Shown: positions 47,531 through 58,400 of the stretch, in pieces
How positions within the stretch are numbered: the first letter of the stretch is position 1
Layout: every line of letters starts with the position of its first letter
Assembly: GCA_020631735.1 (NCBI GenBank)
Contig: CM036159.1
Coordinates: 20,437,511-20,501,510, forward strand
DNA length: 64,000 nucleotides
Direction of reading: 5' to 3'
Source: Saccharum officinarum
Taxonomy: Eukaryota > Streptophyta > Magnoliopsida > Poales > Poaceae
Notes under the pieces: model-generated
The model's input: only the letters and a program-made list of their open reading frames with translations
What the model was told of the DNA's origin: nothing
The model's database searches: none
Translations under genes and position numbers: made by a program

Positions 47531-50500
47531 CAACAACAACAACAACATAGCCTTTTGTCCCAAGCAAGTTGGGTAGGCTAGAGATGAAACCCAAAAGAGA
47601 CGAGAAACAGGGAGACACATAAAGGGACATAAAGGGCACAAGACAAAAAAATGTCACGGTTCAGGCACGTTGATTGCTAATCTCCAAGCGCTCCTGTCCA
47701 TAGCTAAATCCTTGGGGATATTCCACTCCTTAAGATCTCTCTTAACGGACTCGTCCCAAGTTAGTTTAGGTCGACCTCTACCGCTCTTTACATTATCGGC
47801 TCGCTTTAGAACTCCACTACGCACCGGCGCCTCAGGAGGCCTCCGTTGGACATGTCCAAACCATCTCAACCGATGTTGAATCAATTTCTCCTCAATTGGT
47901 GCCACCCCAACCCTATCCCGAATATCGTCGTTCCGTACTCTATCCCTCCTTGTGTGCCCACAACACCAACGCAACATACGCATCTCCGCTACACTCAATT
48001 GCTGGACATGTCGCTTTTTTGTAGGCCAACACTCAGCACCATATAACATCGCCGGACGAATCGCCGTCCTATAGAACTTACCTTTCAGCTTCTGAGGCAC
48101 CCTTTTGTCACAGAGAACGCCAGAAGCTTGACGCCATTTCAACCAGCCGGCTGAAATTCTATGCCTAACATCTTCATCAATGTCTCCATCCTTTTGTAGC
48201 ATCGACCCTAAATACCAAAAAGTATCCTTCTTGGCCACCACTTGGCCATCAACGCTAACGTCTCCCTCCTCGTGCCTAGTCGCGCTGAAATCGCACCTCA
48301 TGTACTCGGTCTTAGTCCTACTAAGTCTGAACCCTTTCGACTCTAACGTGTGCCTCCATAGTTCTAACTTCCTATTAACCCCCGCCCTACTGTCGTCAAC
48401 TAGCACCACATCATCAGCAAAGAGCATACACTAAGGGATATCACCTTGTATGTCCCTTGTGACCTCATCCATCACCAAAGCAAATAAATAAGGGCTCAAA
48501 GCTGACCCCTGATGCAGTCCTATTTTAATTGGAAAGTCACTGGTGTCGCCATCACATGTTCGGACAAACGTCACCACATCCCTGTACATATCCTTGATGA
48601 GGGTAACGTACTTAGTTGGGACTTTGTGCTTTTCCAAGGCCCACCACATGACATTTCTCGGTACTTTGTCATATGCCTTCTCGAGGTCAATAAAGACCAT
48701 GTGCAAGTCCTTCTTCTGCTCCCTATATCTCTCCATCAATTGTCGTAATAAGAAAATCGCCTCCATGGTCGACCTACCAGGCATGAACCCAAACTGATTT
48801 TGGGTCACATGTGTCACTCTCCTTAGGCGATGCTCGATAACCCTCTCCCAGAGCTTCATCGTATGACTCATCAACTTAATCCCACGGTAGTTAGTACAAC
48901 TTTGAACATCTCCCTTATTCTTGAAGATAGGTACTAATATACTTCTCCTCCATTCTACAGGCATCTTGTTTGACCGAAAAATAAGGTTAAAAAGCTTAGT
49001 TAACCATACTATCGCTCTGGCGCCTAGGTATCTCCACACCTCAATGGGGATACCATCAGGGCTCATCGCTTTACCTCCCTTCATCCTTTTCAAAGCCTCT
49101 CCGATCTCTGCCTCCTGAATTCTCCTCACAAAGCGTCTGTTGGTATCGTCAAATGAGTCGTCCAACTCAAGGGCAGGACCCTCATTCTCCCCATTAAACA
49201 GCTTGTCGAAGTACTCTCTCCATCTGTCCTTGATCTCCTCATCCTTCACCAGAAGTCGATCTGTCCCATCCTTGATGCATTTTATTTGGTTGATGTCCCT
49301 TGTCTTCCTCTCGCGGATTCTAGCCATCCTATAAATGTCCTTCTCCTCTTCCTTCGTGCCTAGCCGCTGATAAAGGTCATCATACGCCTGATCTTTTGCT
49401 ACACTCACAGCTCGCTTTGCAACCCTCTTCGCTATTTTATAGCCCTCGATGTTGGCTACGCTCTTGTCATGGTGGAGACGCTTGAAACACTCCTTCTTCT
49501 CCCTAATAGCCCTTTGCACCTCGTCATTCCACCACCATGTGTCTTTCGCTTCCCGTTTGCCTCCCCTACTCACGCCAAACACTTCCGAAGCCACCTTCCG
49601 GACACATGTTGCCATCTTTAGCCACATGTCGTCGGCATCTTCTCCTTCTTCCCAAGGTCCCTCATCTAGCATCCTCTCCTTAAACATCTGCGCTGCTTCC
49701 CCTCTAAGCTTCCACCACTTCGTTCTCGCAATCTTGGCCCGTTTGTCCCGGTAGACACGTACCCGAAAGCGAAAGTCCGCCACCACAAGCTTATGTTGAG
49801 GGACAACACACTCCCCAGGTAACACCTTACAATCAAAGCAAGCACGTCTATCCTCCCTCCTTGCAAGGATAAAGTCGATCTGGCTCGAGTGTTGTCCACT
49901 ACGAAAGGTTACTAGATAAGATTCCCTCTTCCTAAAGAGGGTGTTCGCTATCAACAAGTCATAGGCCAGCACGAAGTTCAAAACATCCTCCCCCTCTTGA
50001 TTCCTACTACCATACCCGAACCCCCCGTGCACCCGCTCGAAACCTATATTAGTCGCACCAACATGGCCGTTGAGGTCTCCTCCTATAAAGAGTTTCTCGC
50101 TGATAGGCACGGTACTAACCATGCTATCAAGATCTTCCCAAAACTGCCTCTTGGTGCCCTCGCTAAGACCTACCTGAGGGGCATAGGTACTGATCACATT
50201 CAGAGTCGATTCTCCAACTAGTAGCTTGACCAAGATAATCCGGTCGCCTTGCCTCCTAACATCAACGACTCCATCCTTAAGGCTCCTATCGATCAAGATG
50301 CCTACACCATTCCTACCCGATGTTGTCCCCGTGTACCAAAGTTTGAAGCCAGTATCCTCCACCTCCTTCGCCTTCTGGCCCTTCCATTTAGTCTCCTGCA
50401 CGCATAGAATATTTACACGCCTTCTAATTGCTGCATCGACTAGCTCTCTTAGCTTACCCGTTAGGGACCCTACATTCCAGCTACCTAGACGAATCCTAGT

Positions 50501-50901
50501 TGGCTCGGCTAGCTTCCTTACCCTTCGCACCCGTCGAGGGAAGTGCGAAGACCCTTGCTCATTTTTCACTACACCCGGGCGTAGATGTAGCGCGCCACTA
50601 AGGTTACGACGGCCCGACCCTTGCTCATTTTTCATCGTACCCGGGTCACGATACGACGCGCCACTAAGGGGATGACGACCCGGCCCTTGCCCATTTAACA
50701 CCACACCCGGGTTCCGATGTAGCGCGTCGCTAAGAGGGTTACGCCCCAACGAATCTCTTGTGGGTTTCAAATCCATGAGAGTGGCTGTTTTTTTACTGTT
50801 GGTTCGCCAGACCTTAACACACCCTCCTCCTTTACCCGGGCTTGGGACCGGCTATGTTGAGACGACTTAAGAAAGTCTTCCAGTCAACATAGGCGGAGTT
50901 A
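47531..50901 (-). mobile_element. Full-length RTE-type LINE (3371 bp)
   Basis: An 18-bp target-site duplication, TATGTTATTCAAATTCAA, lies at 47513-47530 and 50902-50919. On the minus strand the element starts just after the right duplication and ends with a short GTTGTTGTTGTTG tail (47531-47547 region on the plus strand). Such simple-repeat 3' ends are typical of RTE elements, whereas L1 ends in poly-A. It carries one long ORF with an AP-type endonuclease and reverse transcriptase, broken by a single stop. It sits in the 3' flank of the coiled-coil gene. Confidence 0.92.
47654..50776 (-). pseudogene. RTE LINE endonuclease/reverse transcriptase ORF, interrupted by one TAG
   Basis: The first part (50776-48431, 781 codons) has an N-terminal region with three imperfect repeats of about 23 residues, each containing LS.ALHR.PGVV or similar. 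An AP-type endonuclease follows from about residue 94 ([44 protein letters not shown]). The start of the reverse transcriptase follows ([75 protein letters not shown]). TAG at 48433-48431 then stops it. The frame continues unbroken for another 258 codons (ATG at 48427) with the catalytic FADD motif and the C-terminal domain, ending at 47654. Relatives have a tryptophan codon at the stop position, from family knowledge. Apart from this it looks intact, so the insertion is recent. Confidence 0.9.
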
Positions 50902-50919
50902 TATGTTATTCAAATTCAA

Positions 50920-50957
50920 TCCATAAAATTAGTGTTGGGTAATACAGCCACTGTGTT
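50920..50957. repeat. Host duplicate flanking the RTE LINE (right copy)
   Basis: Matches the left copy near 47450. A little further, a separate short tandem repeat GGCACTGGGTAAGGAAAA occurs twice at about 50977-51017. Confidence 0.7.
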
Positions 50958-51093
50958 TAAATAACATAACACAGATGGCACTGGGTAAGGAAAAGAAAAG
51001 GCACTGGGTAAGGAAAATAAGTGTCATGGATTCTTGGAAAACAGAGTACAACTGTTACAGCAATGTCAGTACACGATCTGACCTATACTAAGG

Positions 51094-54000
51094 CTAATAG
51101 TTGTGCTCCTTCAGAGGCGACCTTTTATCTAGGACATGCCCTGATTTGTTCCTGATCAAAGGTGCAGAACTTCTACCATTAGTTTTTTCTGAGGTAAGCC
51201 TGTCATTGCATGGTTCCTCCTCATTAACTTTCTGCATGATCCTTCTCAAATTTGACATCATACTTTCACCTCCATAAATTACCTCCCCAATGGTATTGGT
51301 TAATCCAGTCAGCTCATCGACCAACTGATTCCTCTCTTGTAGTACAACATTAGACATATCAGTTGCTCTAAACTTTAGCTCTCGCAGATGCTCATCTAAT
51401 GTTTCATTTCTTTCCTCCAATGATTTCAGCTTAGTTGTAACTTCTAGATGCTCCTTTGCCTTTTCTGACATTTCTGAAGCAGTTTGAGCTTTCAGCTGTT
51501 CAATAAGATTCTTCAAATTTCTTGACTGATGCTTCTCTTGCACTAAATTCACCTGCAGGGAGTCAAGTTCTCGTTCGCACTCTGCAATGAGCATATCCTT
51601 GAAAGCAGTATCATGCTCTTGGACGATGTTAAGTGAATTCAGAGTTTCTGCAAAACCATAAAGTTGATTCACCTCTAGCTGAACTTCTGCCACTTTTGCT
51701 GCTGCTGCCTCAAGAAGGTGCTTGATGTCAAGCTGAACAGATTCAGCAGTTTGTTGAATATCAGAAATAGCAATTTCTTTCTCTGCAATTAGTGTATACC
51801 AATCTGATTCCTCTTGATCAAACATTTTCATGAGCTCCTGCTCCCTGCATGAAAATTTCTGCTCAACGAATCTAAGCCTTTCTTCCAGCTCCAAAAGTTT
51901 TTTGTCAGAGACCTCAACAATTTCAGAGTACCTGTTCTTCACTTCGTGAATGGACTTCTCATACTCCATCTTGATAAGACTTCCCAAATCAAGTTTCTGG
52001 TCCATATTTTCTTCTTCAAGCACAGCGATGTGTTGCTGAAGTTTATCAATCATCATTCCTTTCTCGTTAATTATACCACATAGCTCCTCCTTTTCTTTTG
52101 TGTGACACTCCTCAGCCTCCATTTTGGCAATAATTGCAACATCCAAATCTCTCTTCAGCACACAATTTTCATCCATACACGTTTTGAGTTCAGTTTCCAT
52201 ATCTACCTTCACCTTCTCTAAATTCTCCAGTGCTTGCCTTTGCTGATGAAAATTGGTCTCGAACTGGGTCAGCTCACTGTTACTCTCAGAAAGGGTATAT
52301 TTTGCCTCATCGAGAGCACATATTAACTTCATCTTTTCTTGTCTAAGAAACTCCTCAGCTTCCACTTTGGCAACAAGAGCAGCATCCAGATCTCTCTTCA
52401 GGATACGGTTGTCATACATATAGCTCTCGACTTCAGTTTCCATATCAACTTTCAGTTTTTCCAAATGCTCAATGGCTTGCTTTTGATGATGGAGATTGAT
52501 TTCTAACTGGCTCAGCTCACTCTTCCTGTCAGCAAGGGCACAGTTTGCTTCATCGAGAGCACTTAATGCCTCCCTCAATTTCTCCTGTAGGGTGCTTTCC
52601 TTCTTTGAAGCTTCATCTTTTAGGCAGTGAGCATCTCTTGATGAGTTGTCCAGCATCTCTTTGTACGCATCAAGCTGCCTTTGCATCTTCTTTTGTTCTT
52701 GTTCCATATGTTCTAACTCCTCGATTCTTGCATGCAATTTTGCTATAACCTGAGACTGTTGTTTCTGTTCAGCTTGAGACTGGACAATAGTGCAAGATTG
52801 TTCTTCTAACTGTTTCTTGGCAGAAGCAATTTCCTTCTCAATTTCTTGACAATGATGCTGCATATTCAGTTGAGCAGTATCAACAAATGAGCAGGCCTCA
52901 TGAAATTTTGCCTGTACAACAGTAAGAATTATCAGAGCTTCCCAGTTCTCCACTATTTGTAGCTCAAGGGACCCATAACTACCCAGCAACTCATTCTGCA
53001 GTTGCCCGATAAGAATATCTTTGGATTCTAACTGTGATAAGCGTCCATCCAAGTCATTCACAAGCTTTGCCATCTGCAATCTCCATTCTTCTTCCTTATC
53101 TCGTAGCTTCTCAGTGCAACTTCTATGTGTCTGCTCCAAGGCTCGGAACTTCTCCCGCAGACTTTTCAATGACACAACAGCATCTGCACCACCAATCTGT
53201 GCCTCCTGATACTCCTTGAGCCTTGACCGCAAATCCTCATTTTCTTGTTCAAGATGTGTCTTCCTGTATCCCATTTCCTTGAGTAATGTAGCCTTCTCAG
53301 CCAGTGAGCTTCTCAAAGATGCTATCTCCCCATCCGTGTTGGAGCTCAACGACTCGACCATTGATTTGGCCCCTTCATATTCAGAGACCACATTGCCATA
53401 CATGTGGCGCAACTCAGACATCTCAGCTTCAACCCGCTTCCTGCGGCCTTCCTCATGGGCCAACGCCTGGCTGCACATATCCAGCCTCGACCGGAAATCC
53501 TCCGCAACCCTGGTCTTGGAATCCAAATCAGCCTCAAGTGTGCCAATCCGATCAACCAAAGTTGATCTATCTGAGCCCCACTCCTTCTTGGCAGCCCTGA
53601 AGTCATCTTGAACCTTCTTGAGTGCCTCCTCGAGGTGCCTGAACTGCTCAGCCTTCCACTTGAGCTTACCCTCGACGGCAGCCTTCTCCTCCTCCAGCTT
53701 CATCAGCATGTTGTCCCTCGTCACCACCTCCCTGGGCGCCAACGCCCTCTTCTCAGCCTCGCCGCACCTCCTGTCCTTGTCTGACAGGAGCCCCCTCAGC
53801 CGCGCGACCTCGTCATCGCGCGCACGCAGGGCGGCCTCGTGCTCCACGCGCTTCCCCTCGGCGTCCTCGAGCGCCGCGAGGAGGCCTCTCTTGTCGCCCT
53901 CGAGGCCCTCGATCTTCTCCCGGAGCGTGCCCTTGAGCGCCTCGTGCGCCGCGCAGAGGTGCCTCAGCGCCTGCTCCTTCTCGGCCAGCCTGGACTCCAG

Positions 54001-54219
54001 CGCCCCGCACCGATCCCCGGCGGCGGCGGCCTCCTCGGCCCTGGCCGCGGCCTCCGCCGCATTCCGCTCCGCCTCCGCCCGGGCATCCCGCAGCCGCGCG
54101 GCCTGGTCCGCGCCCGCGCGCTTGAGGCCGTCGGCGAGGTCGGACTTGGCGCGGAGCTGGGCGGTGAGCGCCTCCACCTCGGCCCGCAGGTCGTCCAGCT
54201 CCTTGCTCATCTCCTCCAT
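51094..54219 (-). CDS. Long coiled-coil protein, At4g38062-like
   Basis: A single uninterrupted coding exon of 1041 codons. Nearly the whole protein is heptad-patterned coiled coil rich in Glu, Lys, Leu and Ala, with no enzyme motif, signal peptide or membrane segment. The start (MEEMSKELDDLRAEVEAL) and overall form match the plant-specific uncharacterised family typified by Arabidopsis At4g38062. There is an internal repeat: residues around LDEANCALADRKSELSQLE and LDEAKYTLSESNSELTQFE are followed by similar blocks ending in VDMETE and LKRDLD. The tail NGRSSAPLIRNKSGHVLDKR is basic and non-coiled. The first 300 codons are far more GC-rich than the rest, as is common in grass genes. It is transcribed away from the thioesterase gene. 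A role in cytoskeleton or membrane tethering is only a guess. Confidence 0.9.
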   Translation of the reverse strand: MEEMSKELDDLRAEVEALTAQLRAKSDLADGLKRAGADQAARLRDARAEAERNAAEAAARAEEAAAAGDRCGALESRLAEKEQALRHLCAAHEALKGTLREKIEGLEGDKRGLLAALEDAEGKRVEHEAALRARDDEVARLRGLLSDKDRRCGEAEKRALAPREVVTRDNMLMKLEEEKAAVEGKLKWKAEQFRHLEEALKKVQDDFRAAKKEWGSDRSTLVDRIGTLEADLDSKTRVAEDFRSRLDMCSQALAHEEGRRKRVEAEMSELRHMYGNVVSEYEGAKSMVESLSSNTDGEIASLRSSLAEKATLLKEMGYRKTHLEQENEDLRSRLKEYQEAQIGGADAVVSLKSLREKFRALEQTHRSCTEKLRDKEEEWRLQMAKLVNDLDGRLSQLESKDILIGQLQNELLGSYGSLELQIVENWEALIILTVVQAKFHEACSFVDTAQLNMQHHCQEIEKEIASAKKQLEEQSCTIVQSQAEQKQQSQVIAKLHARIEELEHMEQEQKKMQRQLDAYKEMLDNSSRDAHCLKDEASKKESTLQEKLREALSALDEANCALADRKSELSQLEINLHHQKQAIEHLEKLKVDMETEVESYMYDNRILKRDLDAALVAKVEAEEFLRQEKMKLICALDEAKYTLSESNSELTQFETNFHQQRQALENLEKVKVDMETELKTCMDENCVLKRDLDVAIIAKMEAEECHTKEKEELCGIINEKGMMIDKLQQHIAVLEEENMDQKLDLGSLIKMEYEKSIHEVKNRYSEIVEVSDKKLLELEERLRFVEQKFSCREQELMKMFDQEESDWYTLIAEKEIAISDIQQTAESVQLDIKHLLEAAAAKVAEVQLEVNQLYGFAETLNSLNIVQEHDTAFKDMLIAECERELDSLQVNLVQEKHQSRNLKNLIEQLKAQTASEMSEKAKEHLEVTTKLKSLEERNETLDEHLRELKFRATDMSNVVLQERNQLVDELTGLTNTIGEVIYGGESMMSNLRRIMQKVNEEEPCNDRLTSEKTNGRSSAPLIRNKSGHVLDKRSPLKEHNY

Positions 54220-54224
54220 TTCCG

Positions 54225-54530
54225 CTGCCGGAAAAAATCAGAGGAAAACATCAACACAAGACCCAAGCAAATTAACCAGATCGTGCTGCAGAGGCGTGCG
54301 GCGGGCACCTTTCTGAGAGGAGCAGGTCGGGAAGAATGAACGGGACATGGAGGGGTCAGGAGGCTAGGGGCTCGGCATTGACGGAGCGAGCAATTGCGGC
54401 GCCGACCGCCGATCCAAGGGTCGGTTCTGGGGTGGCGCAGTAGGGAATGGGGATGGCGAAACCCTACCGTGGAGTGGGGGAACGAGAAGGATTTGAAATT
54501 TCGGCGGATTTGAAATTTCGGGGGATTTAC
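54225..54530 (-). other. Probable 5' UTR intron of the coiled-coil gene
   Basis: On the minus strand the donor CAG|GTAAATCC (exon end 54531) and the acceptor TTTTTTCCGGCAG| (exon start 54224) lie just before the start codon at 54219. This would leave five leader bases in the coding exon. It is inferred from splice-site form only. Confidence 0.5.
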
Positions 54531-54531
54531 C

Positions 54532-55414
54532 TGGGATGGGGAGTGAGGACGGAGGAGGTGGTGCGGCTCGGCCGCAGGAGGCGGAGGTGGATCGGATCTA
54601 GGCGGCGGGCTCCGTTCCGTTTTCACCGGCCCTCGATGTTTGCAGGATTTGAAATTGGCTGCGCGGCGCCGCGGTGTCTGGACTCTGCAATCTGCCATTC
54701 TGGCTGGTGGGAGCACGAACGCAATTTGGGCCTATCTCAGCCTCTATACCTGAGTAAAACTGGCCCAGTTAAGCTAGCTCCCTCTACCCACGAAGCCACC
54801 TACTCTCTCCCTCTCTTTATATCTATCATCGTTGGTGTATTCGATTTATATAGAATACGTGCAACATTTATATCTTCAAATAAATTTATTAAAAAACTAG
54901 ATTTAAAGATCTTTCTAATAATACTAATTATATACTATAAATATTAATACTTTTTAATACATATTTAGTCAAAGTTGTTTCTCGGGAAACGTAAATAACA
55001 GATATTTAGCGAGGGCGGGAGTAGGCCTTTTGCTAAAAAAAACTAGGCCTAAAGGGATTTGCAGGCTTCAGTGAGCCCTACCGTCTAATTGATGTCGCGG
55101 GCTGGCTTGTACAAAGGCCCCGACCCATGGGCTCAAAGGTTTGGCTAGTCACTGTCGATCAGGAGCCCACATGATCAGGACCCGGGGTTGGTGCAGGCTG
55201 CGGCCTCCGGAGACCAAAGCTACTGAGGAAAAGAGCAATTGAAAACAACTCACCTGCCGATCCCAATCGCCTGATCGTCGTCGGTCAGACAGATACCGAA
55301 CCGAGACCGAGGGTGCAAAGGGCCCAAGCCTTCCACCTTCCAGTTCCACGCACGCACTTTCCCCAGCTGCGCCCGCCCCAACTACCTCGCGCGCGGCAGC
55401 CGGCAGGTCTTGCC
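54532..55414. promoter_or_regulatory. Divergent (head-to-head) upstream region of the coiled-coil and thioesterase genes
   Basis: The two start codons, 54219 on minus and 55415 on plus, are 1.2 kb apart and face away from each other. The region holds both promoters. GC-rich stretches flank an AT-rich centre (54830-54990). Parts of it are duplicated inside the thioesterase intron at 56903-59170. Confidence 0.6.
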
Positions 55415-58400
55415 ATGGACGACGCCACGGTCGCATCGCGGCAGCGCCAGCAGCAGCCGGCCTCGCCGGCGACGACGAAGGATTCCAGGGGCAGGGCCAT
55501 GATGGCGGAGCTGGACGCGCCGCTGCACGCCCTCGGCTTCGAGATGGAGGAGCTCTCCCCGTCGCGGCTCACCGGTCGCCTCCCCGTCACTCGCACCTGC
55601 TGCCAGGTTACTACTCCTCAACTCCTGCTACCTCCTCGCGGCGAGCGAGCTTAACAAGCTGACATCGCCACGCCAACCTCGCTGATATAATATGGTCCAG
55701 CCGTTCAAGGTGCTGCACGGCGGCGTGTCGGCGCTGGTGGCGGAGGCGCTGGCAAGCATGGGCGCGCACATGGCGTCGGGGTACAGCCGCGTCGCCGGCG
55801 TGCAGCTCAGCATCAACCACTTCCGCAGCGCCGCCCTCGGCGACACCGTCCTCGCGCAGGCCGTCCCCGTCCATGTCGGACACTCCACCCAGGTCCGCCG
55901 CCCTTGGTTTTCCCTTCCATCATCCATGATTGCATCATTTCCCCTTTACGACCATCGCTAGCCATCTCGACCACGCCTCCAAACAGCTCAGTGCTCCCCG
56001 CACGATCGGTGAACTAGCTGGTCAACGACCCCCAGGCCCCAGCCCCAAGTGGGTTTGGAGCGTTGAGGCCCGTTAGCTTTTACTAGCATTTAGCATATAA
56101 AACCCAGAACTAATTAACTTTTAGTTTAGTCATGGGATCAAACACCCTCTACTTCTATCTCTGTTAATTTCGATTGCGTGGCCGTGCTCATCACCACACG
56201 GACCGTGTGGATTCCGTTAAATTTAATTTGATAATAAACTATATATTCATTAGAGATTTCACTTTCTGTTTTCTGATTTTGAGATAGGAGATTTCTTTAC
56301 TTTAGCACTCCCTATATTTTATTAAAATATATATAAGATGCCGTTTGACTTATTTAATTAAAACACTGTAAAACAGAATCACCTATATATTATATCGTTC
56401 ACGACTATAAAACCTATTGCATATGAAAGGGATTTCAAATATGAATCTAGTTGTGCTAAAGTCATATCCCACAATGAAAAACCCTGTGAAATACTTTAAT
56501 TTTTAATCTCAAAAAATACATTACACCTTGTAAATAAAAAAAAAGAGATGGAGACTTTGGTGGTTTGCTGTCCACATGCAACACTTGTGATGGCGATGCT
56601 TAATGTTTTTCGGTGATTTACCTCCTGATGAAAAGAACAAACATCAACATACACTTTCTTAAGAAAAATATATAGCTATGCTCCTCTTCAATTGACTAAA
56701 TCTTTTTTATTTCTAACTAGCAGCATAATACATATGTCGTCAGGTCTAGGTAGAGCATCAGTTACCAATAATAGAGCTTGGTGGGAAGCAAAGCGAGGCA
56801 CTAGTTTGGTTACTTGAGCCAGATAGTAATCTAGGCCACTGATTTTGAGTGTCTGGTAGCCAGAATTTGTCAGGGCAGCAATCAAACATGGCCTAAGTCT
56901 TTGGGCTAGCGTAGTGGGGAATGGAGATGGCAAAACCCTAAGGGCTTATTTGGCTATATATCAAGGGGCGAATGTCACGTGAGAACTGAACCAGAGTGTG
57001 ATTGGTGGTGCTCAACCCTCTTTCATTCGTTCCCAGGAATCCACTCAAACAGAAAATAAAAAGGAACTTCAGAACTTGTAAACAAAACATCGAAGCTCAA
57101 ACCATATCCAATCCTTCAGATTGGACACGAAAAGGCTTGATGAATAATGGTGTCAAGCAGAACCTATCAATTGAAGCACGGACACACAACAAACACCCTG
57201 TTCGCTTATGCTGAAACTTGGCTCATGTTTGATGTGAGAGAAAAACATTGTTCGTTGGCTGAAAAGTGGTTCAAGCGAACAGGGTGAAAATCTAGAACTT
57301 GACTAGCCAAATCCGCTCAAATTAGAGAGGAAGAAGGATGATGACTCAATGAGAGAGAAAGAGAAAGAGAGAGGAAACATAAGAGAGTGAAGAGCCAGCA
57401 GCGAGTCCTCAGAGCATTCATTCCCTGCTTTGAGTAACGGTGTTAATTTCTCACTTGAATCTGACATGTTCTAGGCAGAGCTTTGATCTTAGGCCCTGTT
57501 TAGTTGCTTCAAAGTTCCAAAAATTTTACAAGATTCTCCGTCACATCGAATCTTTGGACGCATGCATGGAGCATTAAATATAGGTAAAAAGATAACTAAT
57601 TACACAATTTTGTTGTAAATCACGAGACGAATCTTTCGAACCTAATTAGTCCATGATTGAACACTAATTGCCAAATACAAACGAAAGAGTTACTGTGCTT
57701 CCAAAAATTTTACAACGGGCAACTAAACACAGCCTTAGCCAAATGTTATGCTCATTCTCGCCCCATCCCAACTAAGCATGGAGTGGAACAGAAAGGGTTT
57801 GAAATTTGGAGGGAGTACCTTTTTGAAAAAAAAAAAAGGGAAGGAGGGCTGGAAGCCTGGAACCGGGAGGTGTCGCGGGCTTGCCGCGTCAACGCTTCTG
57901 CGGGAGGCGGATTGGACCTGGGCTGGGCAGCCGCCGGCCGGCTCCGTTCCGTTTTCACCGGCTGTCCACGTCTCTAGACACTAGAGTAGCAGTAGCAAGG
58001 ATTTGAAATCTTCCGTCCTTCCAACAGCAATGCGATGCAACTGACTGAACGTGCACACGGTGAGCAGGACAGGGCAGTAGCGGCTAGCTGATCTGTCCGT
58101 GCATCACGGGACGCAGCACCAACCGATCCGAACCGGGGCTCCGAGAACATGCGTGGTCCACCATGGGGGCGCACTGTTGGGCCACCGGCAAGGTCGCTGT
58201 CCGGCAAGGTCGCTGTCTCAGCCGCGGACCGCGGTCCCAGCCATTCAATTCGGTGTAGCAATGCGCCAGAGCGTTGGTGACCTGAGTACCTGACCATGTT
58301 TGGAGTGAAACACTACTAGTATTTTGGATCATCTAAAAAAATTTGGAAAATATCTACTGGCACTATCTGAATGCACCATGAAAGCCCGTGTTTAGTTTCC

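Noticed and set aside
26779..50901. Endogenous virus (pararetrovirus) sequence
   Set aside because: The retro-type coding seen is gag/protease with LTRs or LINE endonuclease/reverse transcriptase. No movement protein or virus-type coat protein was recognised.
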